This document shows, piece by piece, positions 15,312 through 20,750 of a stretch of 24,334 bases of DNA. Source of the DNA: a virus. A model generated the notes under the pieces. The model was not told where the DNA came from. It ran no database searches and saw only the letters and a list, made by a program, of their open reading frames with translations. The first letter of the stretch is position 1; each line of letters begins with the position of its first letter. Made by a program: the position numbers and the translations under genes. The stretch lies in the IMG/VR virus record IMGVR_UViG_3300031227_000416, positions 1-24,334 of that record; one strand, written 5' to 3'.

Positions 15312-16134
15312 AATCCACATCTCCTCTCGCGGGGATCGTCTTGCCGGACTGCTTGACCTCGGGCTTCCACTTCCATTGCTGGTTCATTGCATTGCGGAAT
15401 TGCTTGTTGAACCACGTCTGGCGTTTAGCTCCTTCTGGTAGCTGTGGCGGTGACCGCCTAATGAACGCAGCGTATTCTTCAACTATCGGAAGGCCATGCT
15501 CCTGGACAAGCTGGATGAGGCCGGAGTATCCTCGGCCACCAGGCTTACCGTCAAAGCCGAACGCCTCCCATAAAGTCTCAATGGCTTTTTGTTGTGGCGT
15601 CAGTTCCTTCTCTTTCTTCGGGGCCGCGTCGGAATCGGCGCGTGCCTTACCTTTCTTTAAAGTGTCTTTAGCCTTTTGTCTTTCTATGGTCAAGGACGTA
15701 CTTGACGTGGGTTGTAAAGGACGTACTTGACTACCTACTGAAGTATGTTCTTCACGTAAAGGACGTTCTTGACGTAAAGGACGTACTTGATATGTCCATT
15801 TAGCTTTAGTCTGGTATTCCATCCAGTCAATATAGTCCTTCTGGATACGGTACTTTGCACTCTCGCCAGGCGATCCTTCGTGGAACTCTATGAGGTTGAA
15901 TTGGGCAGCCTGCTTACGGAGTTGGTAGACTCGTTGGCGAGAGACTTGCAGCACATCCTGGAATGTCTGAACCGCTATCTGTCGCCAGGTCTCATTGTAC
16001 CCCCAGGTATAGCGGGCCACGAGAAGGACAAAGCCCTTTAGGGTGCCCGGTGCCGGGTACTGGACGAACGCCTCCAGCCACTCGTTAGCGATCCTGGTAT
16101 AGCCGTTCTCAAGCTGTGGGCTATGCTCTGACAC
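15283..16134 (-). CDS. Replication initiator, lambda O-like
   Basis: 283 aa from a GTG at 16134 (GGAGG 6 nt upstream); a GTG at 16140 abuts the SD. Residues about 10-85 (NGYTRIANEWLEAFVQY ... LLVARYTWGYNETWRQIAV ... VSRQRVYQLRKQAAQFNL) match the winged-helix replication protein O N-terminal domain, which binds origin iterons. A low-complexity linker (residues about 118-185) is encoded by the iterons themselves. The C-terminal part (KAIETLWEAFGFDGKPGG ... EYAAFIRRSPPQLPEGAKR) likely contacts the helicase loader or helicase. The gene sits just upstream of the loader gene, as O precedes P in lambda. Confidence 0.88.
   Translation of the reverse strand: MSEHSPQLENGYTRIANEWLEAFVQYPAPGTLKGFVLLVARYTWGYNETWRQIAVQTFQDVLQVSRQRVYQLRKQAAQFNLIEFHEGSPGESAKYRIQKDYIDWMEYQTKAKWTYQVRPLRQERPLREEHTSVGSQVRPLQPTSSTSLTIERQKAKDTLKKGKARADSDAAPKKEKELTPQQKAIETLWEAFGFDGKPGGRGYSGLIQLVQEHGLPIVEEYAAFIRRSPPQLPEGAKRQTWFNKQFRNAMNQQWKWKPEVKQSGKTIPARGDVDYGEPGRIKM
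15690..15791 (-). repeat. Five 17-bp dyad iterons inside the O-like gene: probable replication origin
   Basis: Copies on the plus strand start at 15690, 15715, 15739, 15757 and 15775, with spacings 25, 24, 18 and 18. Consensus TaAAGGACGTACTTGAc; the first copy is a dyad with arms TCAAG and CTTGA, and the third is the most diverged (TGAAGTATGTTCTTCAC). They encode the repetitive QVRPL/QERPL segments of the O-like protein. An AT-rich, strand-biased stretch follows at about 15645-15690. The layout is that of lambda ori. Confidence 0.85.
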
Positions 16135-16183
16135 GTACACCCTCCAGTTGGTCTATTAATCGCTGCGCGGTGATCTCGCCCAT
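16121..16183 (-). CDS. Possible 20-codon ORF linking endonuclease and initiator genes
   Basis: Minus strand ATG at 16183 overlaps the endonuclease stop as TAATG and has GAGGGG 7 nt upstream. It encodes MGEITAQRLIDQLEGVRVRA and stops at 16123-16121, 14 nt inside the initiator gene. It contains the GGAGG used by the initiator. It may be a coupling leader peptide or the leftover end of a gene displaced by the endonuclease. No family can be assigned at this size. Confidence 0.35.
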   Translation of the reverse strand: MGEITAQRLIDQLEGVRVRA

Positions 16184-16881
16184 TAGTCACCCCTCGTCAA
16201 GAGCCAATGTTTGCGCGGGATGGGGCAGTCCTCGGGATGGTGCTCGCAGTGCTTGTGGCAGCCGTTCCCACCGTGATTCTCGCAGAGGCAGATTAAGTTG
16301 GACAGAGTGTTGTCTTTGGACTCGCGGAAGGGCCGAATATGGTGAACCGAAAGCTCGTGCCCCAGTTCTTCTTCGGTTACACCACACCGCTGGCAGGTAT
16401 AGTTGTCGCGGTTGCGAGCACGGGCGCGTTGGATTGACCACAGGGAACCGTAGGGGAATGGGCCGCCTTTCCAATTCCAATGCTTAGGCCCCTGCCTCCC
16501 CTCTGATATCTTCCGCCGCGTCTCGGCAGAATGGTGTTTGCCTTGGTGTACCTCCGACATCTTTCGCCGTGCCTCGGCAGAATGGTGCTTGCCATAGAAG
16601 GGATGATTGGCACCGCGCTGCGCCTCCGACATTTTTCGCCGCGTCTCGGCAGAATGCTTCCTGCCGCGCTGCGCCTTCGACAACTTCCGCCTTGTCTTAG
16701 CACTAGGATTATGTTTCGCCTCTGACATCTTCCGCCGCGTCTCTGGGGAATGATGCTTGCCAGAGAAGGGATTATTCTTACCCTGATGGTGACGGTTTTT
16801 TCCACACCAACTCAGATGACCCGAAAGAGCATTTTGGCTTCCGAACTCTCGTCCACATCTTGGGCATTTCAGTTCGGCCAT
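16183..16881 (-). CDS. HNH homing-type endonuclease with zinc finger and NUMOD3 repeats
   Basis: 232 aa from the ATG at 16881 (TAGGA 9 nt upstream); an ATG at 16890 abuts the SD. Order of parts: a zinc finger (C6, C9, H22, C26 in CPRCGREFGSQNALSGHLSW then C); five NUMOD3-type DNA-binding repeats at about 42-130 (GKHHSPETRRKMSEA and variants); and an HNH nuclease at about 155-215. The nuclease part has C163 and C166 (YTCQRCG), H180-H181 (SVHHIRPF), and CLCENH. Such free-standing enzymes cut intronless alleles and spread their own gene. It lies just before the initiator and origin, with its own promoter. Confidence 0.9.
   Translation of the reverse strand: MAELKCPRCGREFGSQNALSGHLSWCGKNRHHQGKNNPFSGKHHSPETRRKMSEAKHNPSAKTRRKLSKAQRGRKHSAETRRKMSEAQRGANHPFYGKHHSAEARRKMSEVHQGKHHSAETRRKISEGRQGPKHWNWKGGPFPYGSLWSIQRARARNRDNYTCQRCGVTEEELGHELSVHHIRPFRESKDNTLSNLICLCENHGGNGCHKHCEHHPEDCPIPRKHWLLTRGD
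16502..16756 (-). repeat. Five degenerate repeats encoding NUMOD3 modules
   Basis: Plus-strand copies of a unit with core CTTCCGCCGCGTCTCGGCAG start near 16502, 16551, 16622, 16673 and 16719. Spacings vary (about 46-71 nt) because the linkers differ. They encode the ETRRKMSEA modules of the endonuclease. They are protein repeats under coding constraint, not an independent element. Confidence 0.8.
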
Positions 16882-16891
16882 TGTGTTCATT

Positions 16892-16980
16892 CCTATCACA
16901 ACAACAAGCCGCCCCACCCGGAGGGTAATCCACCACAGAATGCAGAGGTCTCCTGGAGGACGGCTTGTTTTTAAGATAGG
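16892..16980 (-). promoter_or_regulatory. Long hairpin covering the endonuclease ribosome binding site
   Basis: Arms 16892-16911 and 16961-16980 are inverted repeats: 18 of 20 positions pair in minus-strand RNA, including the perfect 9-bp AACAAGCCG/CGGCTTGTT and CCTATC/GATAGG. The loop is 49 nt. The GATAGGA that serves as the SD of the endonuclease ATG at 16881 lies in the 3' arm, so the folded RNA would block translation. SD sequestration is known for phage homing endonucleases such as I-TevI; applying it here is inference. Confidence 0.65.
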
Positions 16981-17015
16981 CAAATTGCATCTGCTCATAG
17001 TGAATTACCACTTAT

Positions 17016-17044
17016 AATATAACTGATTACTGGTCACTTGTCAA
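17016..17044 (-). promoter_or_regulatory. Strong sigma70-type promoter for the endonuclease and replication genes
   Basis: Minus strand: -35 TTGACA at 17044-17039 (perfect), 17-bp spacer, -10 TATATT at 17021-17016 (5 of 6). Start near 17009. The -35 overlaps the end of the ERCC4-like gene. The transcript begins with the hairpin leader at 16892-16980. Confidence 0.8.
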
Positions 17045-17705
17045 ACATAATCTTCCGCGCAGTGGCAGGACCTAGTAGTGGCACAGCGGCAAGTTCTTCA
17101 ATCGTACAGGTCAATTTTAGTGGAAAACCGATAGTATCTAAAATAGCTTCGGCGCGTTTGCGACCAACGCCCGGCCAGCCCATCAGTATGTGCAACTGCT
17201 CTTCGCGCTCTTTGTTGGCGGGGCGAACTGCCCGTGGCATCCGGGGCCGTGTCAGCAAACTATCATGATGCTCAGAACTCCAATACGTCCATTGTTCGGC
17301 AATCCATAGCGCGGTGTCGCCCACACAGGTGGTGTATTGCACCCAGACGCCCTCTCGCCGGACGCTGGTAAGCAGCTTGCGTAGCGCTGCCACCGAAAAG
17401 CCCCGCTCTTGCAACACCCGGTCGGTTTCCTCCCAGTTGCCCTCTACGACAAGCCAGGGAATGGCGGCGAAGCGCACCTTGCTAATCTCGCGCCCCAGTA
17501 TGTCGGAGGCCGTCAGTGACGCTATCAGGTCGGCTATGGCCTTCCGCTGCATAGCCCAGGTGCCTGCTAATGTCTCAGCCAAGTAGTCGGCACCGAACTT
17601 GTCTTCTATGCCCTGGTCGTGCGCCCAGCCAACGCCAATGCGGTCCAGGTGGTCTTCTATGCCCGACCGGGTTTCACTGGGGCTAATGTGCAGCCGTGTG
17701 TCCAA
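17034..17705 (-). CDS. ERCC4/XPF-like nuclease with helix-hairpin-helix motifs
   Basis: 223 aa from a TTG at 17705, chosen for GGAGG about 10 nt upstream; a TTG at 17726 is also possible and no ATG is suitable. Residues about 42-90 (ADYLAETLAGTWAMQRKAIADLIASL ending at PWLVVEG, shown in part) follow the ERCC4 nuclease pattern ERKxxxD ... EG. The usual ERK is QRK here (Q53 R54 K55, D59). The C-terminus carries two HhH elements: GWPGVGRKRAEAIL and VPLLGPATARKI. Relatives cleave branched or flap DNA in repair and recombination, fitting the neighbouring ERF, SSB and SMC-like genes. Confidence 0.8.
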   Translation of the reverse strand: MDTRLHISPSETRSGIEDHLDRIGVGWAHDQGIEDKFGADYLAETLAGTWAMQRKAIADLIASLTASDILGREISKVRFAAIPWLVVEGNWEETDRVLQERGFSVAALRKLLTSVRREGVWVQYTTCVGDTALWIAEQWTYWSSEHHDSLLTRPRMPRAVRPANKEREEQLHILMGWPGVGRKRAEAILDTIGFPLKLTCTIEELAAVPLLGPATARKIMFDK

Positions 17706-17880
17706 GCTCTGCAATCCTCCAGTCAATATGCTGGCCCCGGTGCCGCTTGCGGACAGCCAGGTACTCTTCGGCCTCTGCCAAGCGCTGCTCGGCCACCTGC
17801 GGGTCGCCGGTGACGCCGCCCCAGCGGACGGACGAGGCGTTCTCGCCAGTGAATTGTCCGACTACCTGGTAGCGTGGCAT
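17683..17880 (-). CDS. Hypothetical protein
   Basis: 65 aa; ATG at 17880 with AAGGA about 9 nt upstream. It begins MPRYQVVGQFTGENASSV and contains a charged helix (AEQRLAEAEEYLAVRKRH). Its end overlaps the nuclease start by 23 nt, suggesting coupling. It is the first gene after the structured RNA element at 17898-18008. Function unknown. Confidence 0.6.
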   Translation of the reverse strand: MPRYQVVGQFTGENASSVRWGGVTGDPQVAEQRLAEAEEYLAVRKRHRGQHIDWRIAELGHTAAH

Positions 17881-17897
17881 TCTCCGTTTCCTTTCTG

Positions 17898-18008
17898 ACC
17901 GGCGCGGCCCGAGGGACGTGTCCCTTAAGCAACTGGGGAAGCGCGAACACTTCGGGTTTTCAAGGCTCGTCAGCCGTTGCCCAGTTTCCCGCCCCAGGCC
18001 ACGCCGGT
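17898..18008 (-). ncRNA. Structured intergenic RNA element of unknown class
   Basis: In minus-strand RNA the ends 18008-17992 and 17914-17898 pair over 17 bp, three of them GU. Inside, 17986-17980 pairs with 17937-17931 (AACTGGG/CCCAGTT, 7 bp). That stem encloses hairpins at 17975-17964 (GGCT, loop GACG, AGCC) and 17953-17938 (GAAGTG, loop TTCG, CGCTTC, one GU). A further hairpin at 17925-17912 (AGGGA, loop CACG, TCCCT) competes with the inner end of the long stem. The GU pairs become CA mismatches on the plus strand, so the fold belongs to the minus-strand RNA. It fills the gap between two genes. It could be a processed small RNA, a cis-regulator or a ribozyme; none is proven. Confidence 0.6.
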
Positions 18009-18015
18009 TGTCAAG

Positions 18016-18243
18016 CTACTCGTCGCTGTCAGTATCAGCTATTGCATCTGGGTCTGCCGCATCATAGCGGTCGCGCATAATGTCTACGCCCTTCGCTATT
18101 ACACCGGTGGCTTCGGTTGCCTGGACCTTCATAGCCGCAGCGCACAAAAGCGCAATATCCAGATTGTCCGCTACAAGCCTGGTCTCCACGATAACCCTGT
18201 TATTGACACTGACCAAAAGGACTATCTCGTGTTTCTCTTGCAT
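18016..18243 (-). CDS. Hypothetical protein
   Basis: 75 aa; ATG at 18243 with AAAGGAG 7 nt upstream. It begins MQEKHEIVLLVSVNNRVIVE and ends with an acidic tail (DPDAIADTDSDE). The alpha/beta pattern is compact, without membrane segment or motif. It lies just upstream of the structured RNA element. Function unknown. Confidence 0.65.
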   Translation of the reverse strand: MQEKHEIVLLVSVNNRVIVETRLVADNLDIALLCAAAMKVQATEATGVIAKGVDIMRDRYDAADPDAIADTDSDE

Positions 18244-18272
18244 GGCCGGCTCCTTTCGCTACCGTGCGTCGG

Positions 18273-18518
18273 CTATTCTGGCTTAAATCCTGCGCCCTTC
18301 AGTTTGAACAGTAGTCTACTAAACCATCTATGGAGGCGCCCACAAAGCTCGTTTGGTGGCGGCATTTCATCATCGCCCCAAGGAAAACATAGTGTCTCAT
18401 CAATAGTGAGTTCGCGATAACAACACTCTGTTCGTGTAGTCTTATCCGCCCACCAATCATTCGGGATGCTATGCCATTTCTTACCATGCTTTGATTTGCC
18501 CAAGACTATATTCATCAT
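18273..18518 (-). CDS. Hypothetical protein
   Basis: 81 aa from ATG at 18518; an adjacent ATG at 18515 has better SD spacing (AGGAG 6 nt). It is rich in Trp, Cys and basic residues (KKWHSIPNDWWADKTTRTECC, shown in part), with CFPWGDDEMPPPNELC in the middle. Several Cys could bind metal but no recognised pattern is present. It directly follows the remnant of a 3D-domain gene end. Confidence 0.6.
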   Translation of the reverse strand: MMNIVLGKSKHGKKWHSIPNDWWADKTTRTECCYRELTIDETLCFPWGDDEMPPPNELCGRLHRWFSRLLFKLKGAGFKPE

Positions 18519-18527
18519 CGGCTCCTC

Positions 18528-18584
18528 TCAGAATATGAATATCGGTCTCACCCACGACTGGTTGCGCCCGTTCTTCAGCGTCCG
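18528..18584 (-). pseudogene. Fossil C-terminal fragment of a second 3D-domain gene
   Basis: The minus strand at 18584-18528 reads RTLKNGRNQSWVRPIFIF and stop. The end of the intact 3D-domain gene (18921-18865) reads RTLKEKHNQSWVRPIFIF and stop. The nucleotide identity is patchy in the middle (about half) but near perfect at both ends, so the fragment is a diverged paralogue, not a recent copy. It overlaps the last 10 bases of the upstream 91-aa gene in another frame. Confidence 0.7.
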
Positions 18585-18850
18585 CTGTTGAAGACCTCTC
18601 CCCACGTCAGCCCAACATTCCGCAGTGCCTGCTCTATCGCTGCGGCGAAGGCGTGCTGTACTCGTAGCCATCTTGTGCTTTCCGACTCTATGGACTCCTG
18701 CCAGTAATCAATTATCTTCTGGGCTTCCTCTGCGCTTACCACTTCCGCGCAGTCCTTCCCTTCTGGATTGGGGCCGCCCCAACTTACCAGCCACATTGTG
18801 CTACCATCTGCACGGGCATCCTGTATCTCAACCATTATCGGCTTGTTCAT
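18575..18850 (-). CDS. Hypothetical protein
   Basis: 91 aa; ATG at 18850 with AAGGAGGT at good spacing. Begins MNKPIMVEIQDARADGSTMW; later VVSAEEAQKIIDYWQESIES and a helical C-terminus AAAIEQALRNVGLTWGEVF. No family recognised. It is flanked on both sides by versions of the 3D-domain gene end (18865-18921 and 18528-18584), so it may have arrived or been rearranged by recombination in that sequence. Confidence 0.7.
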   Translation of the reverse strand: MNKPIMVEIQDARADGSTMWLVSWGGPNPEGKDCAEVVSAEEAQKIIDYWQESIESESTRWLRVQHAFAAAIEQALRNVGLTWGEVFNSGR

Positions 18851-18864
18851 AGCTCTACCTCCTT

Positions 18865-19443
18865 TCAGAATATGAATATCGGTCTGACCCAGCTTTGATT
18901 ATGCTTTTCCTTCAGCGTCCGCATCGCGGCTGGCGAGTAGTACAAATCTATCCAAGTCTGTGCAGGCGGGCGTTTGCTGCCGCACTTCTCTGGGTTCTGC
19001 GCTCGCCAGATATTCCGCCTGCTTCCCGTGTCCATAACCTGCCGAAGCTGGTAGCCTTCGGGCAAATCCACCAGCACCCAAGTTGCCCAGGGCTGGTCAA
19101 TCATCGCGGCGACACGGTGACTGACTCGCCGACCCGAAGCGGTGGTGAAGTTGCAGCCCGGGCAGTCCTCATTATAGACAGTTATCCAAGCCAGCTTCTC
19201 TATCGGCGTCACGCGCAGCAGCTTCTCGTAGCCCTGGCGCTGCCAGAGTTCCAAATCCCAGGCCTCAAGCACAACAGCCTTATAAGCTACCCGCTGCACC
19301 GGATTGCTCGGCAACTCGGCAGGATAGGCATTGCTTACGAGAAGCCCTAGGCAAAAGCCGGACAGCAGCCAGGGAGCTATGCCCCAAATGATAAACTCCC
19401 AGACTGGCAAATCAATTCTAAGCCGTCGTCGTAGCACTATCAT
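18865..19443 (-). CDS. Membrane-anchored 3D-domain protein (muralytic type)
   Basis: 192 aa from the ATG at 19443 (GGGAG close upstream); a GTG at 19437 has better spacing. Residues about 13-40 form a single hydrophobic segment (WEFIIWGIAPWLLSGFCLGL) after a basic RRRLRID, so it is a signal anchor. The rest matches the 3D (Asp-Asp-Asp) double-psi beta-barrel: WITVYN, AAMID with D116, VMDTGS with D138, and TWIDLYY with D166. All three hallmark aspartates are kept. Related domains are lytic transglycosylases of peptidoglycan. Its place among early genes is unusual for a lysin; a role in host envelope change or early lysis control is possible. Confidence 0.75.
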   Translation of the reverse strand: MIVLRRRLRIDLPVWEFIIWGIAPWLLSGFCLGLLVSNAYPAELPSNPVQRVAYKAVVLEAWDLELWQRQGYEKLLRVTPIEKLAWITVYNEDCPGCNFTTASGRRVSHRVAAMIDQPWATWVLVDLPEGYQLRQVMDTGSRRNIWRAQNPEKCGSKRPPAQTWIDLYYSPAAMRTLKEKHNQSWVRPIFIF

Positions 19444-19702
19444 CGCTCCCTTCGGCGGCATTCTCATCTGTTTGTGCAAAGTAATTCGGATAGTCCCCTA
19501 CCGTCTGCTTCGCTTCAACAATGTAATCTGCCCGTTCCCGTCCTGCATCCCGACACAGTTTATCAAGGGCAACGCTTACTACATCGTTACTGTGGCGAAA
19601 TGTAGCCAGCTTCTTCTCCAACTCGGCGACCTCCGCAATTATCTGGTGTGCAGTCTCATCGTCAGGCAGGGCCGCTCCCAATTGGTCAATCAGTTGGCTC
19701 AC
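19418..19702 (-). CDS. Hypothetical protein
   Basis: 94 aa from a GTG at 19702 with GGAGG 8 nt upstream. The N-terminal half is helical and probably coiled coil (HQIIAEVAELEKKLATFRHS); the C-terminus is acidic and Thr rich (DENAAEGSDDSATTTA). The start shares the extended sequence seen before the genes at 20478 and 20738. It overlaps the next gene by 26 nt. Function unknown. Confidence 0.65.
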   Translation of the reverse strand: MSQLIDQLGAALPDDETAHQIIAEVAELEKKLATFRHSNDVVSVALDKLCRDAGRERADYIVEAKQTVGDYPNYFAQTDENAAEGSDDSATTTA

Positions 19703-19713
19703 GCTCGGCCTCC
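19694..19713 (-). repeat. Start-associated repeat, diverged copy
   Basis: Minus strand GGAGGCCGAGCGTGAGCCAA. It includes the SD and GTG start of the gene at 19702 and matches the copies at 20471-20490 and 20731-20750 apart from small indels. Confidence 0.5.
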
Positions 19714-19720
19714 TCCCGGG

Positions 19721-20107
19721 CTATTCGTCGCCAAAGATGTCTTCGTCTTCTGGTATGTCGGCGAACTCGTCATCGGCGGCCTGTGGCTTGGGCTTCTTCT
19801 CCTCGGCGGGCTTGTCCAGGAACTCCACTCGCCACGCGTTGATCTCTACCCGCGACCGCTTGTCACCGGACTTCGTAGTCCACGAGTTCTCCTGTAGCCG
19901 CCCTTCGAGCACCACCTGCGAACCCTTGTGCAGATACTGAGCACAATTCTCGGCGGTGGCTTTCCAGGCGACGATGCTAAACCAGTCGGTGGTCTCCTTG
20001 TCACGCTGGACGGCCAGCCGGAACTTGCAGAGGGCGTTACCCGCTGGCGTGTAGGCGAGTTCGGGATCTGCGCCGAGTCTGCCGAGTAGGACACAGTGAT
20101 TTATCAT
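19721..20107 (-). CDS. ssb: Single-stranded DNA-binding protein
   Basis: 128 aa; ATG at 20107 with GGAGG upstream. OB-fold pattern is clear: MINHCVLLGRLGADPELAYT, FRLAVQR, DWFSIVAWKATAENCAQYL, KGSQVVLEGRLQENSW, then VEINAWRVEFLDKP. It coats single-stranded DNA in replication and recombination beside the ERF and O-like proteins. The acidic tail ends DEDIFGDE, not the usual DDDIPF tip that binds partner proteins. The tip is thus displaced or lost. Shorter than bacterial SSB (about 170 aa), usual for phage. Confidence 0.93.
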   Translation of the reverse strand: MINHCVLLGRLGADPELAYTPAGNALCKFRLAVQRDKETTDWFSIVAWKATAENCAQYLHKGSQVVLEGRLQENSWTTKSGDKRSRVEINAWRVEFLDKPAEEKKPKPQAADDEFADIPEDEDIFGDE

Positions 20108-20478
20108 TCTGGGGCCTCCTCTGGTCTCTCGACTACGTGGAAGTGATTACACCACATTGTCTCGGGGACTTTGCCGTAGAAGTGCTCTAATAAAGCTTGG
20201 AGATTCTGTGCAGGAGAAGCCCCGTCGGTAGCAGCAATTCCGTCTGCCAATGCAAAGACGTCGGTCAGGAACTCGTCCCGAGTCATCTCAACGTGCTTGT
20301 GAAACCGGAGGACAATTCCAGTGCGCCCCTTCCCCTTCGCGGTTATCTCCTTGTCCCCGTGGTGGCGGCATTTGCGCAGGGTATGCTTTTTATTGCCCCG
20401 CTCTATCGCTCCCACAGGGTCTACGTAGCCGTGCTTGAGGCTTTCCCCCATTGCTATTGTCGGTAGCTGCTTGCTCAC
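20104..20478 (-). CDS. Hypothetical protein
   Basis: 124 aa from a GTG at 20478 with AAGGAGG 8 nt upstream, forming GTGA with the preceding stop; the longer open frame upstream overlaps a real gene. Contains TLRKCRHHGDKEITAKGKGR (about 33-52), a strand-rich IVLRFHKHVEM, and a helical segment before a C-terminal CNHFHVVERP. The mix of Cys and His could bind metal. It overlaps SSB by 4 nt. Function unknown; position suggests DNA metabolism. Confidence 0.7.
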   Translation of the reverse strand: MSKQLPTIAMGESLKHGYVDPVGAIERGNKKHTLRKCRHHGDKEITAKGKGRTGIVLRFHKHVEMTRDEFLTDVFALADGIAATDGASPAQNLQALLEHFYGKVPETMWCNHFHVVERPEEAPE

Positions 20479-20490
20479 GCTGGGGCCTCC
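20471..20490 (-). repeat. Start-associated repeat
   Basis: Minus strand GGAGGCCCCAGCGTGAGCAA, spanning SD and GTG start of the gene at 20478. It differs at two positions from the copy at 20731-20750. The SSB start shares GGAGGCCCCAG. Confidence 0.65.
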
Positions 20491-20738
20491 TTCTGCGCTC
20501 TCCGGAGTGCGGCCAGGCAGCGCTGGCACGGGCGACGGACGCCGCTGATATCCGGCTCTTTGAACGCCGTAACTGCTCCCGTAATAGGCCATTGTGGGTG
20601 CAGACGTTTGCAGCGCGAAGGGTAACGGCAAGTGCCAGGCTGAAAAGCGTAGCCGTGATAAACCTCTGAGCCGTATTGGCTTGCGAAAATCAATGGGAAC
20701 CTCCCCAGGTACAAGTCAGTCATCGGTGTGTTGCTCAC
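20475..20738 (-). CDS. Hypothetical Cys-rich protein
   Basis: 87 aa from a GTG at 20738 with AGGAGGTG upstream, forming GTGA with the ERF stop. Four Cys in two pairs (CRYPSRC in the first half and CQRC near residues 71-74) suggest a zinc-binding fold. Otherwise no motif. It sits between the ERF-type protein and another small unknown in the recombination cluster. Confidence 0.65.
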   Translation of the reverse strand: MSNTPMTDLYLGRFPLIFASQYGSEVYHGYAFQPGTCRYPSRCKRLHPQWPITGAVTAFKEPDISGVRRPCQRCLAALRRAQKEAPA

Positions 20739-20750
20739 GCTGGCACCTCC
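20731..20750 (-). repeat. Start-associated repeat
   Basis: Minus strand GGAGGTGCCAGCGTGAGCAA, spanning the SD and GTG of the gene at 20738; near-identical to 20471-20490. A shorter relative (GGAGGTGCCCTAATG) precedes the gene at 23919. Confidence 0.65.

Noticed and set aside
15690-15791. CRISPR-like array.
   Set aside because: Units are 17 bp, dyad-symmetric, inside a coding gene and separated by only 1-8 bases; this is an iteron array.
16502-16756. Intergenic repeat or CRISPR-like array.
   Set aside because: The repeats are in frame and encode NUMOD3 modules of the endonuclease, with uneven spacing.
16961-16973. Possible plus-strand terminator (CGGCTTG followed by T run).
   Set aside because: The loop would be about 49 nt, no plus-strand gene precedes it, and the inverted repeat pairs slightly better on the minus strand, where it covers a gene start.
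17940-17985. CTGACGA and GAAA in the structured RNA looked like a hammerhead ribozyme core.
   Set aside because: There is no stem II between the two boxes and no proper cleavage-site arrangement, and the fold found pairs these bases in other ways.
17986-18014. TTGACA on the minus strand at 18014-18009 as a promoter for the structured RNA.
   Set aside because: The -10 position falls in the GC-rich stem (CGGGAA); no match.
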